A stretch of DNA of 64,000 nucleotides from Peptococcaceae bacterium (GCA_022791255.1 JAAVYR010000014.1:62001-126000), one strand, 5' to 3'; positions 55,369 to 64,000 are shown, counted from the first letter of the stretch. The notes: generated from the letters alone by a model not told the origin. A program made the numbers and translations.

Positions 55369-57054
55369 TTATTTATCATCATCTTTGATAAACATTTCAT
55401 CTAGGCCTTTGCCGCCCAGGACGATTGGATAAACCATATCCTCTTTATTGGTCACACACTCAATGAGGGTAGGCTTGCCGTTAGCAAGCGCTTCTTTTAA
55501 GGTGCCTTCGATTTCGTCTTCTTTGGTAATACGATAAGCCTCAAAGCCATAAGCTTTAGCTAACATGCAAAAATCTGGGTTACCATCAAAGTCTACCCCG
55601 AAAAACTCGTTATTGCAGAAGTGATGCTGCAGCTGCCGTACCAATGCCAAACAGTTATTATTGAATAACACCACTTTTACGGGAAGATTTTGCCCTTTAA
55701 TGGTAGCAAGCTCATTGACGCTCATCTGCAGGCTGCCATCTCCCGTAATGCAGACAACAGTATCCTTCGGACAGGCCATCTGGGCACCCAACGCTGCCGG
55801 CAGGCCATAACCCATAGTGCCAAGACCACCGGAGCTAATGAAGCCGCCTAAGCGATTTGCCTGGTAAAATTGGGCTGCAGTCATTTGGTGCTGTCCCACA
55901 TCAGTGGTTAAGATAATCTTCCCGCCAGTGAGCTGAGACAGTTTTTCTACCACCTGACGACTTACTAGGTCAAAGCCTGCTTCCGCTGGATATGCTTTCC
56001 CATTGGCCCCTTTAAATTCCTCTACTTCGGCAAGCCAAGCCTTATGCTCCATAGGAGATACATTCTCTAAGATAACATCCAAGACAGTAGCTACATCCCC
56101 GACAATAGGCACATTGACACGGCGCACATTTTTACCGATTTCCGCCGGGTCGATGTCCAAGTGAACGATTTTTGCATGAGGCGCAAACTTTTCTAAAGTA
56201 ATGGTTACACGGTCGTCAAAACGAACGCCAATGCCAAATAATACATCACATTTGCTGACAGCATAGTTTGCCGCTGGCACCCCATGAAGCCCCAACATCC
56301 CCAAAGCCAATGGGTCTTCCGCTGGAAAAGCCCCCTTACCCATCAAAGTATTTACCACTGGGATTTGCAGTTTGTGCGCCAAGTCCCCCAGTTGTTTTGC
56401 ACCAGAAGCAGCGACACCGCCACCAATGTAAAATAAGGGGCGTTTGCTGTCTTTTAAGAGTTTTATCGCTTCTTTAATTTGTTTTGTGTTGCCTTTATAA
56501 GTCGGCTTATAGCCTGGTAGATTTACTTCAGAGATAAATTTCCCATGGCAAGGCGCTTCCGCCACATTCTTTGGTAAGTCGATAAGAACCGGTCCCGGAC
56601 GACCTGTACGAGCAATATGAAAAGCCTCTTTGACAATGCGCGGAATATCATCAGGGTTTGTTACCAGAAAATTATGTTTGGTAATGGGCTGTGTAATCCC
56701 GGTAATATCCACTTCTTGGAACGCGTCTGTCCCTACCATGCTGGTAGCGACCTGCCCGCTAATAGCCACCAAAGGAATAGAGTCCATATAAGCTGTAGCA
56801 ATCCCCGTTACCAAGTTGGTAGCCCCAGGACCGGAAGTAGAGATGCAGACCCCGACTGTACCAGCTGCCCGTGCATAACCATTAGCCGCGTGGGTAGCCC
56901 CCTGTTCTGTCCGCGTCAGCACATGTTTGATTTTCGACTTTTGTAATTCACTATATACCGGAAGGATAGCGCCGCCCGGATAACCGAAGACGACTTTCAC
57001 ACCTTCTTCTTCCAATACTTTTACCAGGGCTTTTGCCCCTGTCATTGTGGTCAT
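55369..57054 (-). CDS. ilvB: Acetolactate synthase large subunit
   Basis: This is a ThDP enzyme of valine, leucine and isoleucine synthesis. The catalytic glutamate is in TRTEQGATHAANGYARA, and the ThDP/Mg motif is GDGSLQMSVNELATIKGQ...NN. FAD-binding residues lie in the middle domain. The length of 561 is standard. It is the last gene of the ilv operon, 11 bases after ilvN. Confidence 0.97.
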   Translation of the reverse strand: MTTMTGAKALVKVLEEEGVKVVFGYPGGAILPVYSELQKSKIKHVLTRTEQGATHAANGYARAAGTVGVCISTSGPGATNLVTGIATAYMDSIPLVAISGQVATSMVGTDAFQEVDITGITQPITKHNFLVTNPDDIPRIVKEAFHIARTGRPGPVLIDLPKNVAEAPCHGKFISEVNLPGYKPTYKGNTKQIKEAIKLLKDSKRPLFYIGGGVAASGAKQLGDLAHKLQIPVVNTLMGKGAFPAEDPLALGMLGLHGVPAANYAVSKCDVLFGIGVRFDDRVTITLEKFAPHAKIVHLDIDPAEIGKNVRRVNVPIVGDVATVLDVILENVSPMEHKAWLAEVEEFKGANGKAYPAEAGFDLVSRQVVEKLSQLTGGKIILTTDVGQHQMTAAQFYQANRLGGFISSGGLGTMGYGLPAALGAQMACPKDTVVCITGDGSLQMSVNELATIKGQNLPVKVVLFNNNCLALVRQLQHHFCNNEFFGVDFDGNPDFCMLAKAYGFEAYRITKEDEIEGTLKEALANGKPTLIECVTNKEDMVYPIVLGGKGLDEMFIKDDDK

Positions 57055-57065
57055 CGCGCTCCCTC

Positions 57066-57551
57066 CTATTCTCCGATATCACCGCGTACCAAGGCGATTT
57101 TCCCGGTACGCACCATTTCTTTTATACCATATGGCGTCAGCGCGTCAATAAACGCATTAATCTTTTCTTCATTACCAGTCAATTCTAACATCATGGTTTT
57201 GCGGCTCAAGTCCACAATGCGGCCTTTGAAAATCTCCGTAAGGGCAACAACCTCACCACGATGGGAAGGCTCTACAGATACCGTCACCAAAACCATTTCC
57301 CGCCCCACATATTTTTCTTCTGTAATATCGCTGACTTTGAGCACCTCTACTAATTTATAAAGCTGCTTGGAAACCTGCTCTACCACATAGTTATCGCCCT
57401 CTACTACGATGGTCATACGGGAGATAGCTTCGTTTTCCGTGGTTCCCACTGCCAGACTTTCGATATTATATCCCCGCCGGCTAAAAAGCCCCGAAACCCG
57501 AGATAAGACCCCGGCATGATTTTGCACCAAAACAGATAATGTATGCTGCAT
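57066..57551 (-). CDS. ilvN: Acetolactate synthase small (regulatory) subunit
   Basis: An N-terminal ACT domain (VLVQNHAGVLSRVSGLFSRRGYNIESLAVG) binds valine for feedback inhibition. A C-terminal domain (ELTGNEEKINAFIDALTPYGIKEMVRTGKIAL) follows. The 161 residues are the usual length of the IlvN/IlvH type. It lies between ilvD and ilvB. Confidence 0.97.
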   Translation of the reverse strand: MQHTLSVLVQNHAGVLSRVSGLFSRRGYNIESLAVGTTENEAISRMTIVVEGDNYVVEQVSKQLYKLVEVLKVSDITEEKYVGREMVLVTVSVEPSHRGEVVALTEIFKGRIVDLSRKTMMLELTGNEEKINAFIDALTPYGIKEMVRTGKIALVRGDIGE

Positions 57552-57624
57552 CGTCTTCCCTCCTTTTATTTATCAACCAATTTATCATTCAATTTATCAT
57601 TTTAAACACGATTAAAAAATCTTT

Positions 57625-59286
57625 TTATTTTAGCGAGATAGCCCCCTGGGCTGCAGAACTTACTCGCCCAGCATATTTTGCCAGATAGCCTTTGGTGATT
57701 TTTGGCGCCGGTTTTTCCCAGGCCGCTTTCCGCTTTGCTAAAGTCTCCTCATCTACCAGAAGTTCTAATTTCCCATTGGGAATGTCGATGGCGATTTCAT
57801 CACCTTCTGCTACTAAGGAGATAAGCCCCCCTTCCATAGCTTCCGGAGAGACATGGCCGATAGCCGCGCCTCTAGTAGCCCCCGAGAAACGACCGTCCGT
57901 AATCAGCGCGACCGAAGAACCAAGGCCCATCCCCTGCACAGCAGAAGTAGCCGTCAGCATTTCCCGCATACCAGGGCCGCCTTTTGGTCCTTCATAGCGA
58001 ATGACCACCACTTCTCCAGCGTGGATTTCTCCAGCAAAGATCGCTTTCACCGCCTCGTCTTCCCCATCAAATACGCGAGCCTTTCCTTGGTGGACTAACA
58101 TTTCTGGTGCTACGGCACCTTTTTTTACCACAGCGCCATCAGGAGCTAAATTTCCTTTGAGGATAGCAAGCCCCCCAGTCTGGCTATAAGCAGTTTCCTT
58201 ACTGCGGATAACATCTGCGTCCCTTACTTTAGCCCCGGCAATATTTTCCGCCATGGTTTTTCCAGTGACGCTAGGTACATTTGTTTCGATAAGGCCTAAA
58301 CCATCTAATACCCCAAGCAAAGCAGGAATGCCGCCGGCCCGGTCTAAATCCTGCACATGATGTTCCCCGGCAGGAGCCAGCTTACAGAGGTGCGGTGTGG
58401 TCTTACTAATGTCGTTAATCATTTCCAAATCCAGCGTAATGCCTGCCTCATGAGCAATGGCCGGCAAGTGGAGCACCGTGTTGGTAGAACAGCCCAGAGC
58501 CATGTCCACCACTAAACCATTATGAAAAGCCTGTTCTGTTAAAATCTGACTAGGCCGAATATCTTTTGCCACTAAATCAATCACAGCCATGCCGGCTTTT
58601 TTCGCTAGTCTGGTCCGCGCCCCAGATACGGCAGGGATAGTGCCATTACCAGGCAGCCCCAGCCCTAACACTTCGGTAAGGCAATTCATAGAGTTTGCTG
58701 TAAACATCCCTGAGCAGGACCCACAGCCAGGACAAGCGCACTCTTCAATTTCTTCCAATTCACATGGCGTAATTTTCCCAGCAGCCAATTCTCCCACTGC
58801 TTCAAAGAGAGAATTCAAATCCAAAGTTTTCCCATTAGAATAACCAGTAAGCATAGGCCCGCCGCTAACGAAAACAGAAGGGATATCCAGTCTCGCCGCT
58901 GCCATGAGCATACCGGGAACGATTTTATCACAATTGGGGATAAAGACTAACCCGTCAAAAGCATGGGCAAGAGCCATAACCTCGATAGAGTCAGCAATCA
59001 GCTCCCGGCTGGCCAGAGAATATTTCATGCCAGTGTGTCCCATGGCTATGCCGTCACAAACGCCAATAGCCGGAAACTCAATAGGCGTGCCCCCTGCTAC
59101 TCGAACGCCAGCCTTTACCGCCTCACAGATTTGCCGCAAATGGACATGACCGGGAATGATTTCATTAAAAGAATTGACAATGCCAATCATCGGCCGTTCC
59201 ATTTCTTCTTTAGTCAATCCCAGTGCATATAATAAAGAACGGTGTGGCGCTTTGTCCGCACCAGTTTTAATTGCGTCGCTTCTCAT
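57625..59286 (-). CDS. ilvD: Dihydroxy-acid dehydratase
   Basis: This is an Fe-S dehydratase, the third common step of branched-chain amino acid synthesis. [39 protein letters not shown] and [20 protein letters not shown] carry the cluster cysteines and active-site residues. The length of 553 is normal. It lies 34 bases after the acetyltransferase gene. Confidence 0.97.
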   Translation of the reverse strand: MRSDAIKTGADKAPHRSLLYALGLTKEEMERPMIGIVNSFNEIIPGHVHLRQICEAVKAGVRVAGGTPIEFPAIGVCDGIAMGHTGMKYSLASRELIADSIEVMALAHAFDGLVFIPNCDKIVPGMLMAAARLDIPSVFVSGGPMLTGYSNGKTLDLNSLFEAVGELAAGKITPCELEEIEECACPGCGSCSGMFTANSMNCLTEVLGLGLPGNGTIPAVSGARTRLAKKAGMAVIDLVAKDIRPSQILTEQAFHNGLVVDMALGCSTNTVLHLPAIAHEAGITLDLEMINDISKTTPHLCKLAPAGEHHVQDLDRAGGIPALLGVLDGLGLIETNVPSVTGKTMAENIAGAKVRDADVIRSKETAYSQTGGLAILKGNLAPDGAVVKKGAVAPEMLVHQGKARVFDGEDEAVKAIFAGEIHAGEVVVIRYEGPKGGPGMREMLTATSAVQGMGLGSSVALITDGRFSGATRGAAIGHVSPEAMEGGLISLVAEGDEIAIDIPNGKLELLVDEETLAKRKAAWEKPAPKITKGYLAKYAGRVSSAAQGAISLK

Positions 59287-59320
59287 TTTATCACCTTAAT
59301 CATTTTTATTTTTTGTAGCG

Positions 59321-59773
59321 TTATACTTCTTTTACCATGGCATATTCGTCACAGTCCGGGAATTTTGGGCAATTGATACATTCTGTCCATACTTTCTGCG
59401 GCAGTTCCTTATTTTCCACTAGCTGATAACCGCAGCTGCTAAAGAAATCCTTTTGGTAAGTCAGGGCAAAGCACCGCGTCACCCCAAGAGTCCTTGCTTC
59501 CTCCTCAAGAGCTGAGACGATTTTGCGACCGATACCTTTACCCCGGACCCCCTCTGCCACAGCCAGAGACCGCACCTCAGCCAGGTCATGCCAAAGAATG
59601 TGAAGACCACCCACACCGACAACTTGTCCAGCCTCTTCCGCTAAAACATATTCACGAATGTTTTCATAAATAGCACTTCTGGCCTTGGGCAGCATCAAGC
59701 CCTGGTCTGCATAATTATTAATCAGCGCCCGGATAGACTCCACATCTGCCATGGTAGCTTTCCGCAACAACAT
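59321..59773 (-). CDS. GNAT acetyltransferase, short ArgA-like N-acetylglutamate synthase
   Basis: The 150 residues form a single GNAT domain with the acetyl-CoA loop GVRGKGIGRKIVSALE (about residue 79). The tail has CINCPKFPDCDEYAM, which is typical of stand-alone short N-acetylglutamate synthases. It would start arginine synthesis by acetylating glutamate. No other arginine gene is nearby; it leads the ilv operon. AGGTGATG precedes the ATG. Substrate is inferred from the family. Confidence 0.78.
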   Translation of the reverse strand: MLLRKATMADVESIRALINNYADQGLMLPKARSAIYENIREYVLAEEAGQVVGVGGLHILWHDLAEVRSLAVAEGVRGKGIGRKIVSALEEEARTLGVTRCFALTYQKDFFSSCGYQLVENKELPQKVWTECINCPKFPDCDEYAMVKEV

Positions 59774-59802
59774 TAATCATCACCTGCAACATAAAACATA
59801 GC

Positions 59803-59900
59803 TATCAAATAACAATGATACACTATCTCAGCATGACAGATATAGAGATATCACCCATTTGATAATCTGTTTGATAGTCTATTTATTTTATAATTTGATA
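59803..59900. promoter_or_regulatory. TTTGATA repeats downstream of the ilv operon promoter (possible operators)
   Basis: TTTGATA occurs at 59858, 59870 and 59894, spaced 12 and 24 bases apart. TATCAAA occurs inverted at 59803. They overlap the expected start site and leader of the operon. The regulator is unknown; the GntR protein encoded just upstream is one candidate. Confidence 0.45.
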
Positions 59901-59905
59901 GAAAT

Positions 59906-59934
59906 ATTTTATCATAGAACCTCCACTGAAACAA
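59906..59934 (-). promoter_or_regulatory. Sigma-A promoter of the acetyltransferase-ilvDNB operon
   Basis: On the minus strand TTGTTT (59929-59934) and TAAAAT (59906-59911) are 17 bases apart, and TGA before the -10 makes it an extended -10 promoter. The leader would be about 125 bases. I see no T-box or attenuator in it. Confidence 0.6.
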
Positions 59935-59967
59935 TGATTAAATCCTTGAGAAAAGTTTTACAAAAAA

Positions 59968-60003
59968 GTCAAAAAATAGCGGCAATACTTGCCGCTATTT
60001 TGA
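59968..60003 (-). terminator. Rho-independent terminator after the second GntR gene
   Basis: AAAATAGCGGCAA and TTGCCGCTATTTT pair around a 3-base loop, 10 bases past the gntR stop. Confidence 0.9.
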
Positions 60004-60010
60004 TTGTTGC

Positions 60011-60706
60011 TTATTTGTTATAAACATCCCACTGCGCCTGAAAGGCCTTTTGGGCCATATGGATATGGTTTTGCGCGATTTTTTCCGCTAAATCTGCGTC
60101 ATGTTTTTGGAACGCTTCTACCATCTGCTGGTGCTCCTCTAATGTCTGATGGAGCGTGTGGGGAGTAGAAATATAGTAGGAACGAAACAACTGCAGATAG
60201 TCGTTATAGTCGCTTAAGAGCTTTGACAGCCGTTTATTCTTGCTGGCCCGATAAATGGCCATATGGAAAGAACGGTGCAAGATGCGCTCTCGATCATTCT
60301 CATTACGGTCAATGCAAAACTCCATTTCATCCAGGAGAGCATGTAGCTCTGCCAGCTCTTCTTCGGTAGCCGTTGCTGCTACCAGCCGCGCTGCATACCC
60401 CTCTAGCATGGTACAGAGGGCATACAAATCCATAGCGTCTTCCAGGCTGATTTCGCCCACTTCTAAGCCCCGCCCCTTATGCTGCTTGATGAGCCCTTCC
60501 AGCTCCAGCTTGCGGAGGGCTTCCCGAATAGGTGTGCGGGAGGCGTGAAGCTTTTCCCCCAAGTCCTCCTCTACCAGGCGGCTGCCTGGTTCCAGCTGAC
60601 GAGTAATGATAAGCTCCCGCAAATATTGATAAATCATATCCCGCATAGGCATGAAGGGGTCTTTGCCCAAAAAAGCCGGGAAATCTTGAAAAATCTCTTT
60701 TTTCAT
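60011..60706 (-). CDS. GntR family regulator, FadR/FCD subfamily
   Basis: The winged helix (EEDLGEKLHASRTPIREALRKLE, about residues 46-68) is followed by a helical FCD domain (residues about 85-225). The length of 231 is typical. It is about 300 bases upstream of the ilv operon start and just after pyrE. It could control either, or itself. The ligand is not inferable. It is distinct from the FCD regulator at 8 kb. Confidence 0.88.
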   Translation of the reverse strand: MKKEIFQDFPAFLGKDPFMPMRDMIYQYLRELIITRQLEPGSRLVEEDLGEKLHASRTPIREALRKLELEGLIKQHKGRGLEVGEISLEDAMDLYALCTMLEGYAARLVAATATEEELAELHALLDEMEFCIDRNENDRERILHRSFHMAIYRASKNKRLSKLLSDYNDYLQLFRSYYISTPHTLHQTLEEHQQMVEAFQKHDADLAEKIAQNHIHMAQKAFQAQWDVYNK

Positions 60707-60721
60707 AGCAAAATCGGTATC

Positions 60722-61303
60722 TTACTTATCAAATTTTCTGCTGCCTGGTTTTACAATAGGTAATCCTTGTTTGCAAAGTGGGCATTCATCTTCTTCATAA
60801 GACTCGATTTCCATACTGAGGAGGGCCTTGAATGGTACGCCCATATCTACCTTGCCTGCGGAACGGTCTACGATAGATGCTGCAGAAACCACTGTAGCGC
60901 CTTTTGCCTGCACCGCTTTGATAACTTCTTTACAAGAGCCGCCAGTGGTAATCACATCTTCTACCACCAATACCCGGTCTTCCGGAGATACTTCAAAGCC
61001 GCGGCGGAAGGTCATGACGCCGTCTTCCCGTTCAGCAAAGATGGTTTTTACGCCCAAGGCGCGGCCCATTTCATAGGAGAAAATAACAGCGCCCACAGCA
61101 GGCCCAGCTACCAAAGTAATCTTTTCATCTTTGAAATAAGAAGCCAGCTCTGCGCAAAGTTTGCCAAAATCTTCTGGGTATTGCATAATCTTCGCACATT
61201 GCATGTATTTGCCGGCATGGCGACCAGAAGACAGACGGAAGTGCCCCTCGAGATATGCGTTTTTGTCCTTCAACATTTGTAAAACTTCTTCTTGTGTAAT
61301 CAT
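60722..61303 (-). CDS. pyrE: Orotate phosphoribosyltransferase
   Basis: This is a PRTase with the PRPP loop VLVVEDVITTGGSCKEVI (about residue 112) and the pyrimidine-enzyme opening LSSGRHAGKYMQCAKI. It makes OMP from orotate. The tail has a cysteine pair (CPLCKQGLPIVKPGS), as in the longer archaeal/clostridial type. I start at ATG 61301-61303, with GGTGGAGG upstream; the track's GTG start lies inside that signal. No other pyr gene is adjacent. Confidence 0.93.
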   Translation of the reverse strand: MITQEEVLQMLKDKNAYLEGHFRLSSGRHAGKYMQCAKIMQYPEDFGKLCAELASYFKDEKITLVAGPAVGAVIFSYEMGRALGVKTIFAEREDGVMTFRRGFEVSPEDRVLVVEDVITTGGSCKEVIKAVQAKGATVVSAASIVDRSAGKVDMGVPFKALLSMEIESYEEDECPLCKQGLPIVKPGSRKFDK

Positions 61304-61583
61304 AAAACCCTCCACCTTTTCTTTTTATTTCACAAACCCAAAAACACCCAAAAGCTGGGCTTTTTCGGATTGATTTCCTATACATCAGAGGACAAACCTA
61401 TAAACTATACTATATTTCTACATATTTTTTCGTCTTCCTGCCAAGAGAGAAAAATAATCTTAGTAGATAAACTAAGGTTCTTTTTTTGTGAAAAAAATTT
61501 TTATTTAAATCACTTTTGAAACCGACTATCCCAACACTTTGTTTTAAACTTCAGAAAAAATATCATACAAAGGATGTGGGAAC

Positions 61584-61874
61584 ATGAAAAAACAACCATA
61601 CGCCCCCATAGAAGCAGAATGGCAAAGAACATTAACCGGCAGACTCAATCAACTATGTAAGGAACAGGACTTAACATTAAAAGACTTATCTCGAAAATCG
61701 GAAGTATCATTATCTACTATTAGAAGGGTAGCCCAAGGCAAGCATTGTAATGTAGGTATTGATGTGGTTATTAAGTTTAGCAGAGCCTTTGGGATAACTC
61801 CCAGCCAGTTCACAGATGAAACCCTTCTGAAAACAGAGGATAGAAGAAAAGAGCCAAACAAATATGACCTCTGA
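61584..61874 (+). CDS. Small XRE-family helix-turn-helix protein
   Basis: The 96 residues hold one HTH_3 domain (LTLKDLSRKSEVSLSTIRRVAQGK; VVIKFSRAFGITPSQFTD). AAAGGATGTGGG lies before the ATG. The sequence reads like a Cro/C1-type repressor without a ligand domain. It is divergent from pyrE, and its stop codon lies at the edge of the long dispersed repeat. Target unknown. Confidence 0.85.
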   Translation: MKKQPYAPIEAEWQRTLTGRLNQLCKEQDLTLKDLSRKSEVSLSTIRRVAQGKHCNVGIDVVIKFSRAFGITPSQFTDETLLKTEDRRKEPNKYDL

Positions 61875-62356
61875 CAGTTGGGCAAGTACGAATTATTTAC
61901 CTTGGGCTCGCTTTGCTTGTTCTTTTAAGAAAAGAACCAAAATCGCAATCTGGTTGCCTTTGCCTGGCAGCCTCGTCACTACCTAGTGCTCCCCGCGGCA
62001 AACAGATTGCCTTCCCCATTTACTAAAGGATCCTTCAGGGCAAAGCCCTTCAGGATGACATAGAGAGGTAGTCTGTACTTCTGATTGTCATCCTGAGCAG
62101 AGCGTTAGCGAATGCGAAGGATCTTTAGATACTTTCTCGGGGACCCGCCGCCTGTTTGACGCGGGGAACGCTAACTTCTGGCGAGGCTGTTACCAGGTCA
62201 ACCAGGCGGCAGTTTTGCTTTTTTTTCAAAAAGAAGTTAAAGATTTACCCAAAGAAGCTTACAGCACTTGTCCTTCTGTAAAAAGTAGAACCCATATTGT
62301 TAAATAGTTACTCCTGCCTCCAGAAGTAATAAGCATTTCTTTTGTACAGCGTGGCA
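61871..62356. repeat. Long dispersed repeat, copy 2, plus a half 91-bp element
   Basis: This fills the gene-free gap between the XRE and SDR genes. It matches 11557-11950 at both flanks, but carries an extra ~110 bases near the left end (61905-62015). Its core (62025-62126) is inverted relative to copy 1. From about 62308, GTACAGCGTGGCA and GTGGCACTATTCC match the right end of the 91-bp element. Confidence 0.8.
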
Positions 62357-62454
62357 CCATCTGTGGCACTATTCCTTCTTATTTGACACACCAGACATTC
62401 CATGATAGCATAAATCTATGTAAAACTAGATTAATATTAGGAGGGATTTTATTT

Positions 62455-63258
62455 ATGAAACCAGTATGCGTTATCACCGGCGGCAGCGGCGGCATAGGCT
62501 TAGAAGCTGCAAAAATGTTTCCCGACCACACCGTTGTCATTGCAGATATTAACGAGCAAGCTCTTGCTGCAGGGAAAGCAGAACTTACCGCATTAGGCAT
62601 CAATACAGTCACCGCCATTTGCGATGTGAGCAATAAAGAACAGACTGACGCCTTGGCGCAAAAAGCAGCAGCATTAGGCACCATTACCAGCGTCGTCCAC
62701 ACCGCGGGGGTCAGCGGCTCTGTTTCCAACCCAGACTTGGTGATGAAAATCGACCTCATTGGCAGCGAATACATTGTAGAGTCCTTCCTGCCGCATATGG
62801 GAGAGAACAGCTCCATGGTGCTCATCGCCTCCATGATGGCCAGCGTTGTGCCGCCAAATCCCACTTACGATAATTTAATGTTAAATTGCCAAGAAGACGG
62901 CTTCCTAGCAAAAATTGCACCCTTTACAGAAGGCAATGCAGACCACGCTTATAACTTCGCCAAACGGGGCGTGCGCCTCTTAGCTGAAAAATGGGCAGGC
63001 GCTTATGGAGAAAAAGGCGCTCGTATCAACTCTCTATCGCCTGGCATCATCGAAACCAAAATGGCGCTTCAGGCAGCAGCCGACCACCCGGAACAAATGG
63101 AAATGATGAGCAAAGCCACCCCACTGAAGCGGAACGGCAAACCAGAAGACATCGCCAATGTGGTAAAATTCCTCTGCAGCGACGCTGCCGCCTTCATCAC
63201 CGGCACCGATATTCTCGTTGACGGTGGCCTCATTAAAACCATGCTGGCTAGAAAATAA
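62455..63258 (+). CDS. Short-chain dehydrogenase/reductase
   Basis: The NAD(P)-binding motif is TGGSGGIG (residues 8-15). The catalytic Ser region is IASMMAS and the Tyr/Lys pair is YNFAK. LSPGIIETKMAL and FITGTDILVDGG are the usual C-terminal motifs. I start at ATG 62455, with TAGGAGGG upstream; the track start 24 codons earlier has no Shine-Dalgarno. The 267 residues fit a classical SDR. The insert NPTYDNLMLNCQEDGFLAKI before the Tyr resembles steroid-type SDRs of gut bacteria. Substrate not inferable. Confidence 0.88.
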   Translation: MKPVCVITGGSGGIGLEAAKMFPDHTVVIADINEQALAAGKAELTALGINTVTAICDVSNKEQTDALAQKAAALGTITSVVHTAGVSGSVSNPDLVMKIDLIGSEYIVESFLPHMGENSSMVLIASMMASVVPPNPTYDNLMLNCQEDGFLAKIAPFTEGNADHAYNFAKRGVRLLAEKWAGAYGEKGARINSLSPGIIETKMALQAAADHPEQMEMMSKATPLKRNGKPEDIANVVKFLCSDAAAFITGTDILVDGGLIKTMLARK

Positions 63259-63262
63259 AAAT

Positions 63263-63421
63263 AACTTTATTTATAATTGGAAAGATATTATTGCTGTTTC
63301 CGCCGATAGTTGTTGCACAGTAGGCTTAAAATCTGATGGTACGGTTATTGCTACAGGAAGTAATTATGACGATCAATGTAATGTTTCCAGTTGAAAAGAT
63401 ATTACGGTGCCGGGAAAATAA
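63263..63421 (+). pseudogene. Remnant of an RCC1-repeat (beta-propeller) protein gene
   Basis: The frame reads WKDIIAVSADSCCTVGLKSD, then GTVIATGSNYDDQCNVSS, a stop TGA where a Trp codon (TGG) would fit, then KDITVPGK and a second stop. This is one RCC1-type repeat and the start of another, with no start codon or Shine-Dalgarno. It begins just after the SDR stop. Confidence 0.65.
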
Positions 63422-63449
63422 AAATTTGTGATAAAAGGAGAAGAAAAAG

Positions 63450-64000
63450 ATGAAATCATCATGCAGGTTTCTTAAAACTTTTATTTTTATTCTTATTTTT
63501 CCACTGATAATAAGTTTCTTATATGATACCATTCCATGTCCCGTACTATCCATTACTTTAACTAATTTGCTTGATTTTTACGGAGCTGCATTTTCTGTTT
63601 TAGGTGCTTTTTATATCTATTTACGAGAAGTTGAAGAAAAAGAGAAAAACAGAGCAAAGGAGCAGGAAAAAGAACAAAAGCAAAAAGAAGAACAGAAAGA
63701 GCGACAAAGAGAAAAACGGAAAAGTGAAATTATGCAGGGACTTGAGGTAGAGGTCGTGCCGCCAACTAACGGCAAAAAGCTATTTTACATTAAAATCACC
63801 AGGAAAAAAGATTTGAGATTGCATTATGTTTATTTATATGATGAATTTTTTGCCACGAATTTAAGAGAATCTTACAAAATTCCGGTTACTTTTATGAAAA
63901 AAGTGGAAGAAGCGGAGCCAGAAGCACGATATAATTTTACAATGGATGAGGATATTTTGGATGCGGACGGCTATCCGAAGTATGTGCAGATAGTATGCAA
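63450..64000 (+). CDS. Membrane protein with charged coiled coil, unknown function (cut by window edge)
   Basis: ATG at 63450 has AAAAGGAG upstream and opens a frame that leaves the window (183 codons seen), so it is not in the ORF track. Two hydrophobic segments (FIFILIFPLIISFLY; FYGAAFSVLGAFYIY) precede a Lys/Glu/Gln-rich helix (residues about 70-100) and a soluble beta-rich part (KLFYIKITRKKDLRLHYVYL). It resembles small accessory-region membrane proteins; I do not recognise the family. The A/T content is higher than in neighbouring core genes. Confidence 0.7.
   Translation, partial: MKSSCRFLKTFIFILIFPLIISFLYDTIPCPVLSITLTNLLDFYGAAFSVLGAFYIYLREVEEKEKNRAKEQEKEQKQKEEQKERQREKRKSEIMQGLEVEVVPPTNGKKLFYIKITRKKDLRLHYVYLYDEFFATNLRESYKIPVTFMKKVEEAEPEARYNFTMDEDILDADGYPKYVQIVC

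Noticed and set aside
59774-59905. T-box or peptide attenuator in the ilv operon leader
   Set aside because: I found no T-box-like conserved sequence, no terminator in the leader and no run of Leu/Val/Ile codons.
61338-61352. Short AAAAGC/GCTTTT hairpin upstream of pyrE as an attenuator
   Set aside because: The stem is only six pairs with a 3-base loop and no convincing T run or antiterminator. No PyrR-type binding sequence was recognised.
62379-62864. 161-codon minus-strand ORF opposite the SDR gene
   Set aside because: It is a shadow of the plus-strand SDR frame, which has all catalytic motifs and a strong Shine-Dalgarno.

Overview
The window is a gene-dense chromosomal segment of a spore-forming member of the Bacillota, probably a Clostridia or Negativicutes type. 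The evidence is spoVG, a spoVAC-spoVAD-spoVAE operon with a good sigma-G promoter, the cdaA-cdaR-glmM-glmS operon, the priA/def-fmt-rsmB-rlmN-stp-prkC-rsgA-rpe cluster, purine-rich Shine-Dalgarno sequences and SLH-type surface proteins. I cannot name the genus. No rRNA, tRNA, CRISPR array or intact transposase gene was recognised.

Layout. 1-4.7 kb (minus): 5' part of mfd, then pth, prs, glmU, spoVG. 4.9-6.1 kb (plus): a CorA-type Mg2+ channel gene with an unusual leader. 6.1-9.6 kb (minus): a secreted trypsin-like protease, a GntR regulator and ispE. 9.8-11.5 kb (plus): a NAD synthetase whose glutaminase domain has lost its catalytic residues. 12-20 kb (minus): a small protein, patatin-like esterase, dapF, an ANTAR regulator, sbcC-sbcD and a ProC-like reductase. 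20.4-22.2 kb (plus): glnS. 22.2-24 kb (minus): a YitT protein and lgt. 24.2-26.5 kb (plus): a DUF2156 protein and an Eis-like acetyltransferase. 26.5-32.8 kb is an accessory island: two glycine-rich surface-protein fragments bounded by 91-bp repeats, a 72-codon gene, and a large SLH/beta-helix surface protein. 32.8-44.2 kb (minus): the translation, cell-wall-signalling and replication-restart cluster. 44.4-47.6 kb: spoVA operon, with a divergent DUF421/DUF4363 pair. 47.8-53.1 kb (minus): c-di-AMP/amino-sugar operon. 53.3-55.2 kb (plus): DUF881-sbp-DUF881. 55.4-59.8 kb (minus): acetyltransferase-ilvD-ilvN-ilvB. 60-61.3 kb (minus): GntR regulator and pyrE. 61.6-64 kb: small XRE regulator, long repeat, SDR dehydrogenase, RCC1-repeat remnant, and a membrane protein cut by the window edge.

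The most notable signal is the corA leader. A strong Shine-Dalgarno precedes a 17-codon peptide beginning MEADP. Its stop codon abuts a pair of mutually exclusive hairpins, and one of these hides the corA ribosome-binding site. The arrangement parallels enterobacterial MgtL-type magnesium sensing, but it is built for control of translation initiation.

The second signal is a family of 91-bp elements with TGCCAC/GTGGCA ends that precisely bracket the two glycine-rich open frames. One of these frames takes its start codon from a repeat end and its stop codon from the adjacent junction. The third is a roughly 400-bp dispersed repeat whose two copies carry the same ~100-bp inner segment in opposite orientations.
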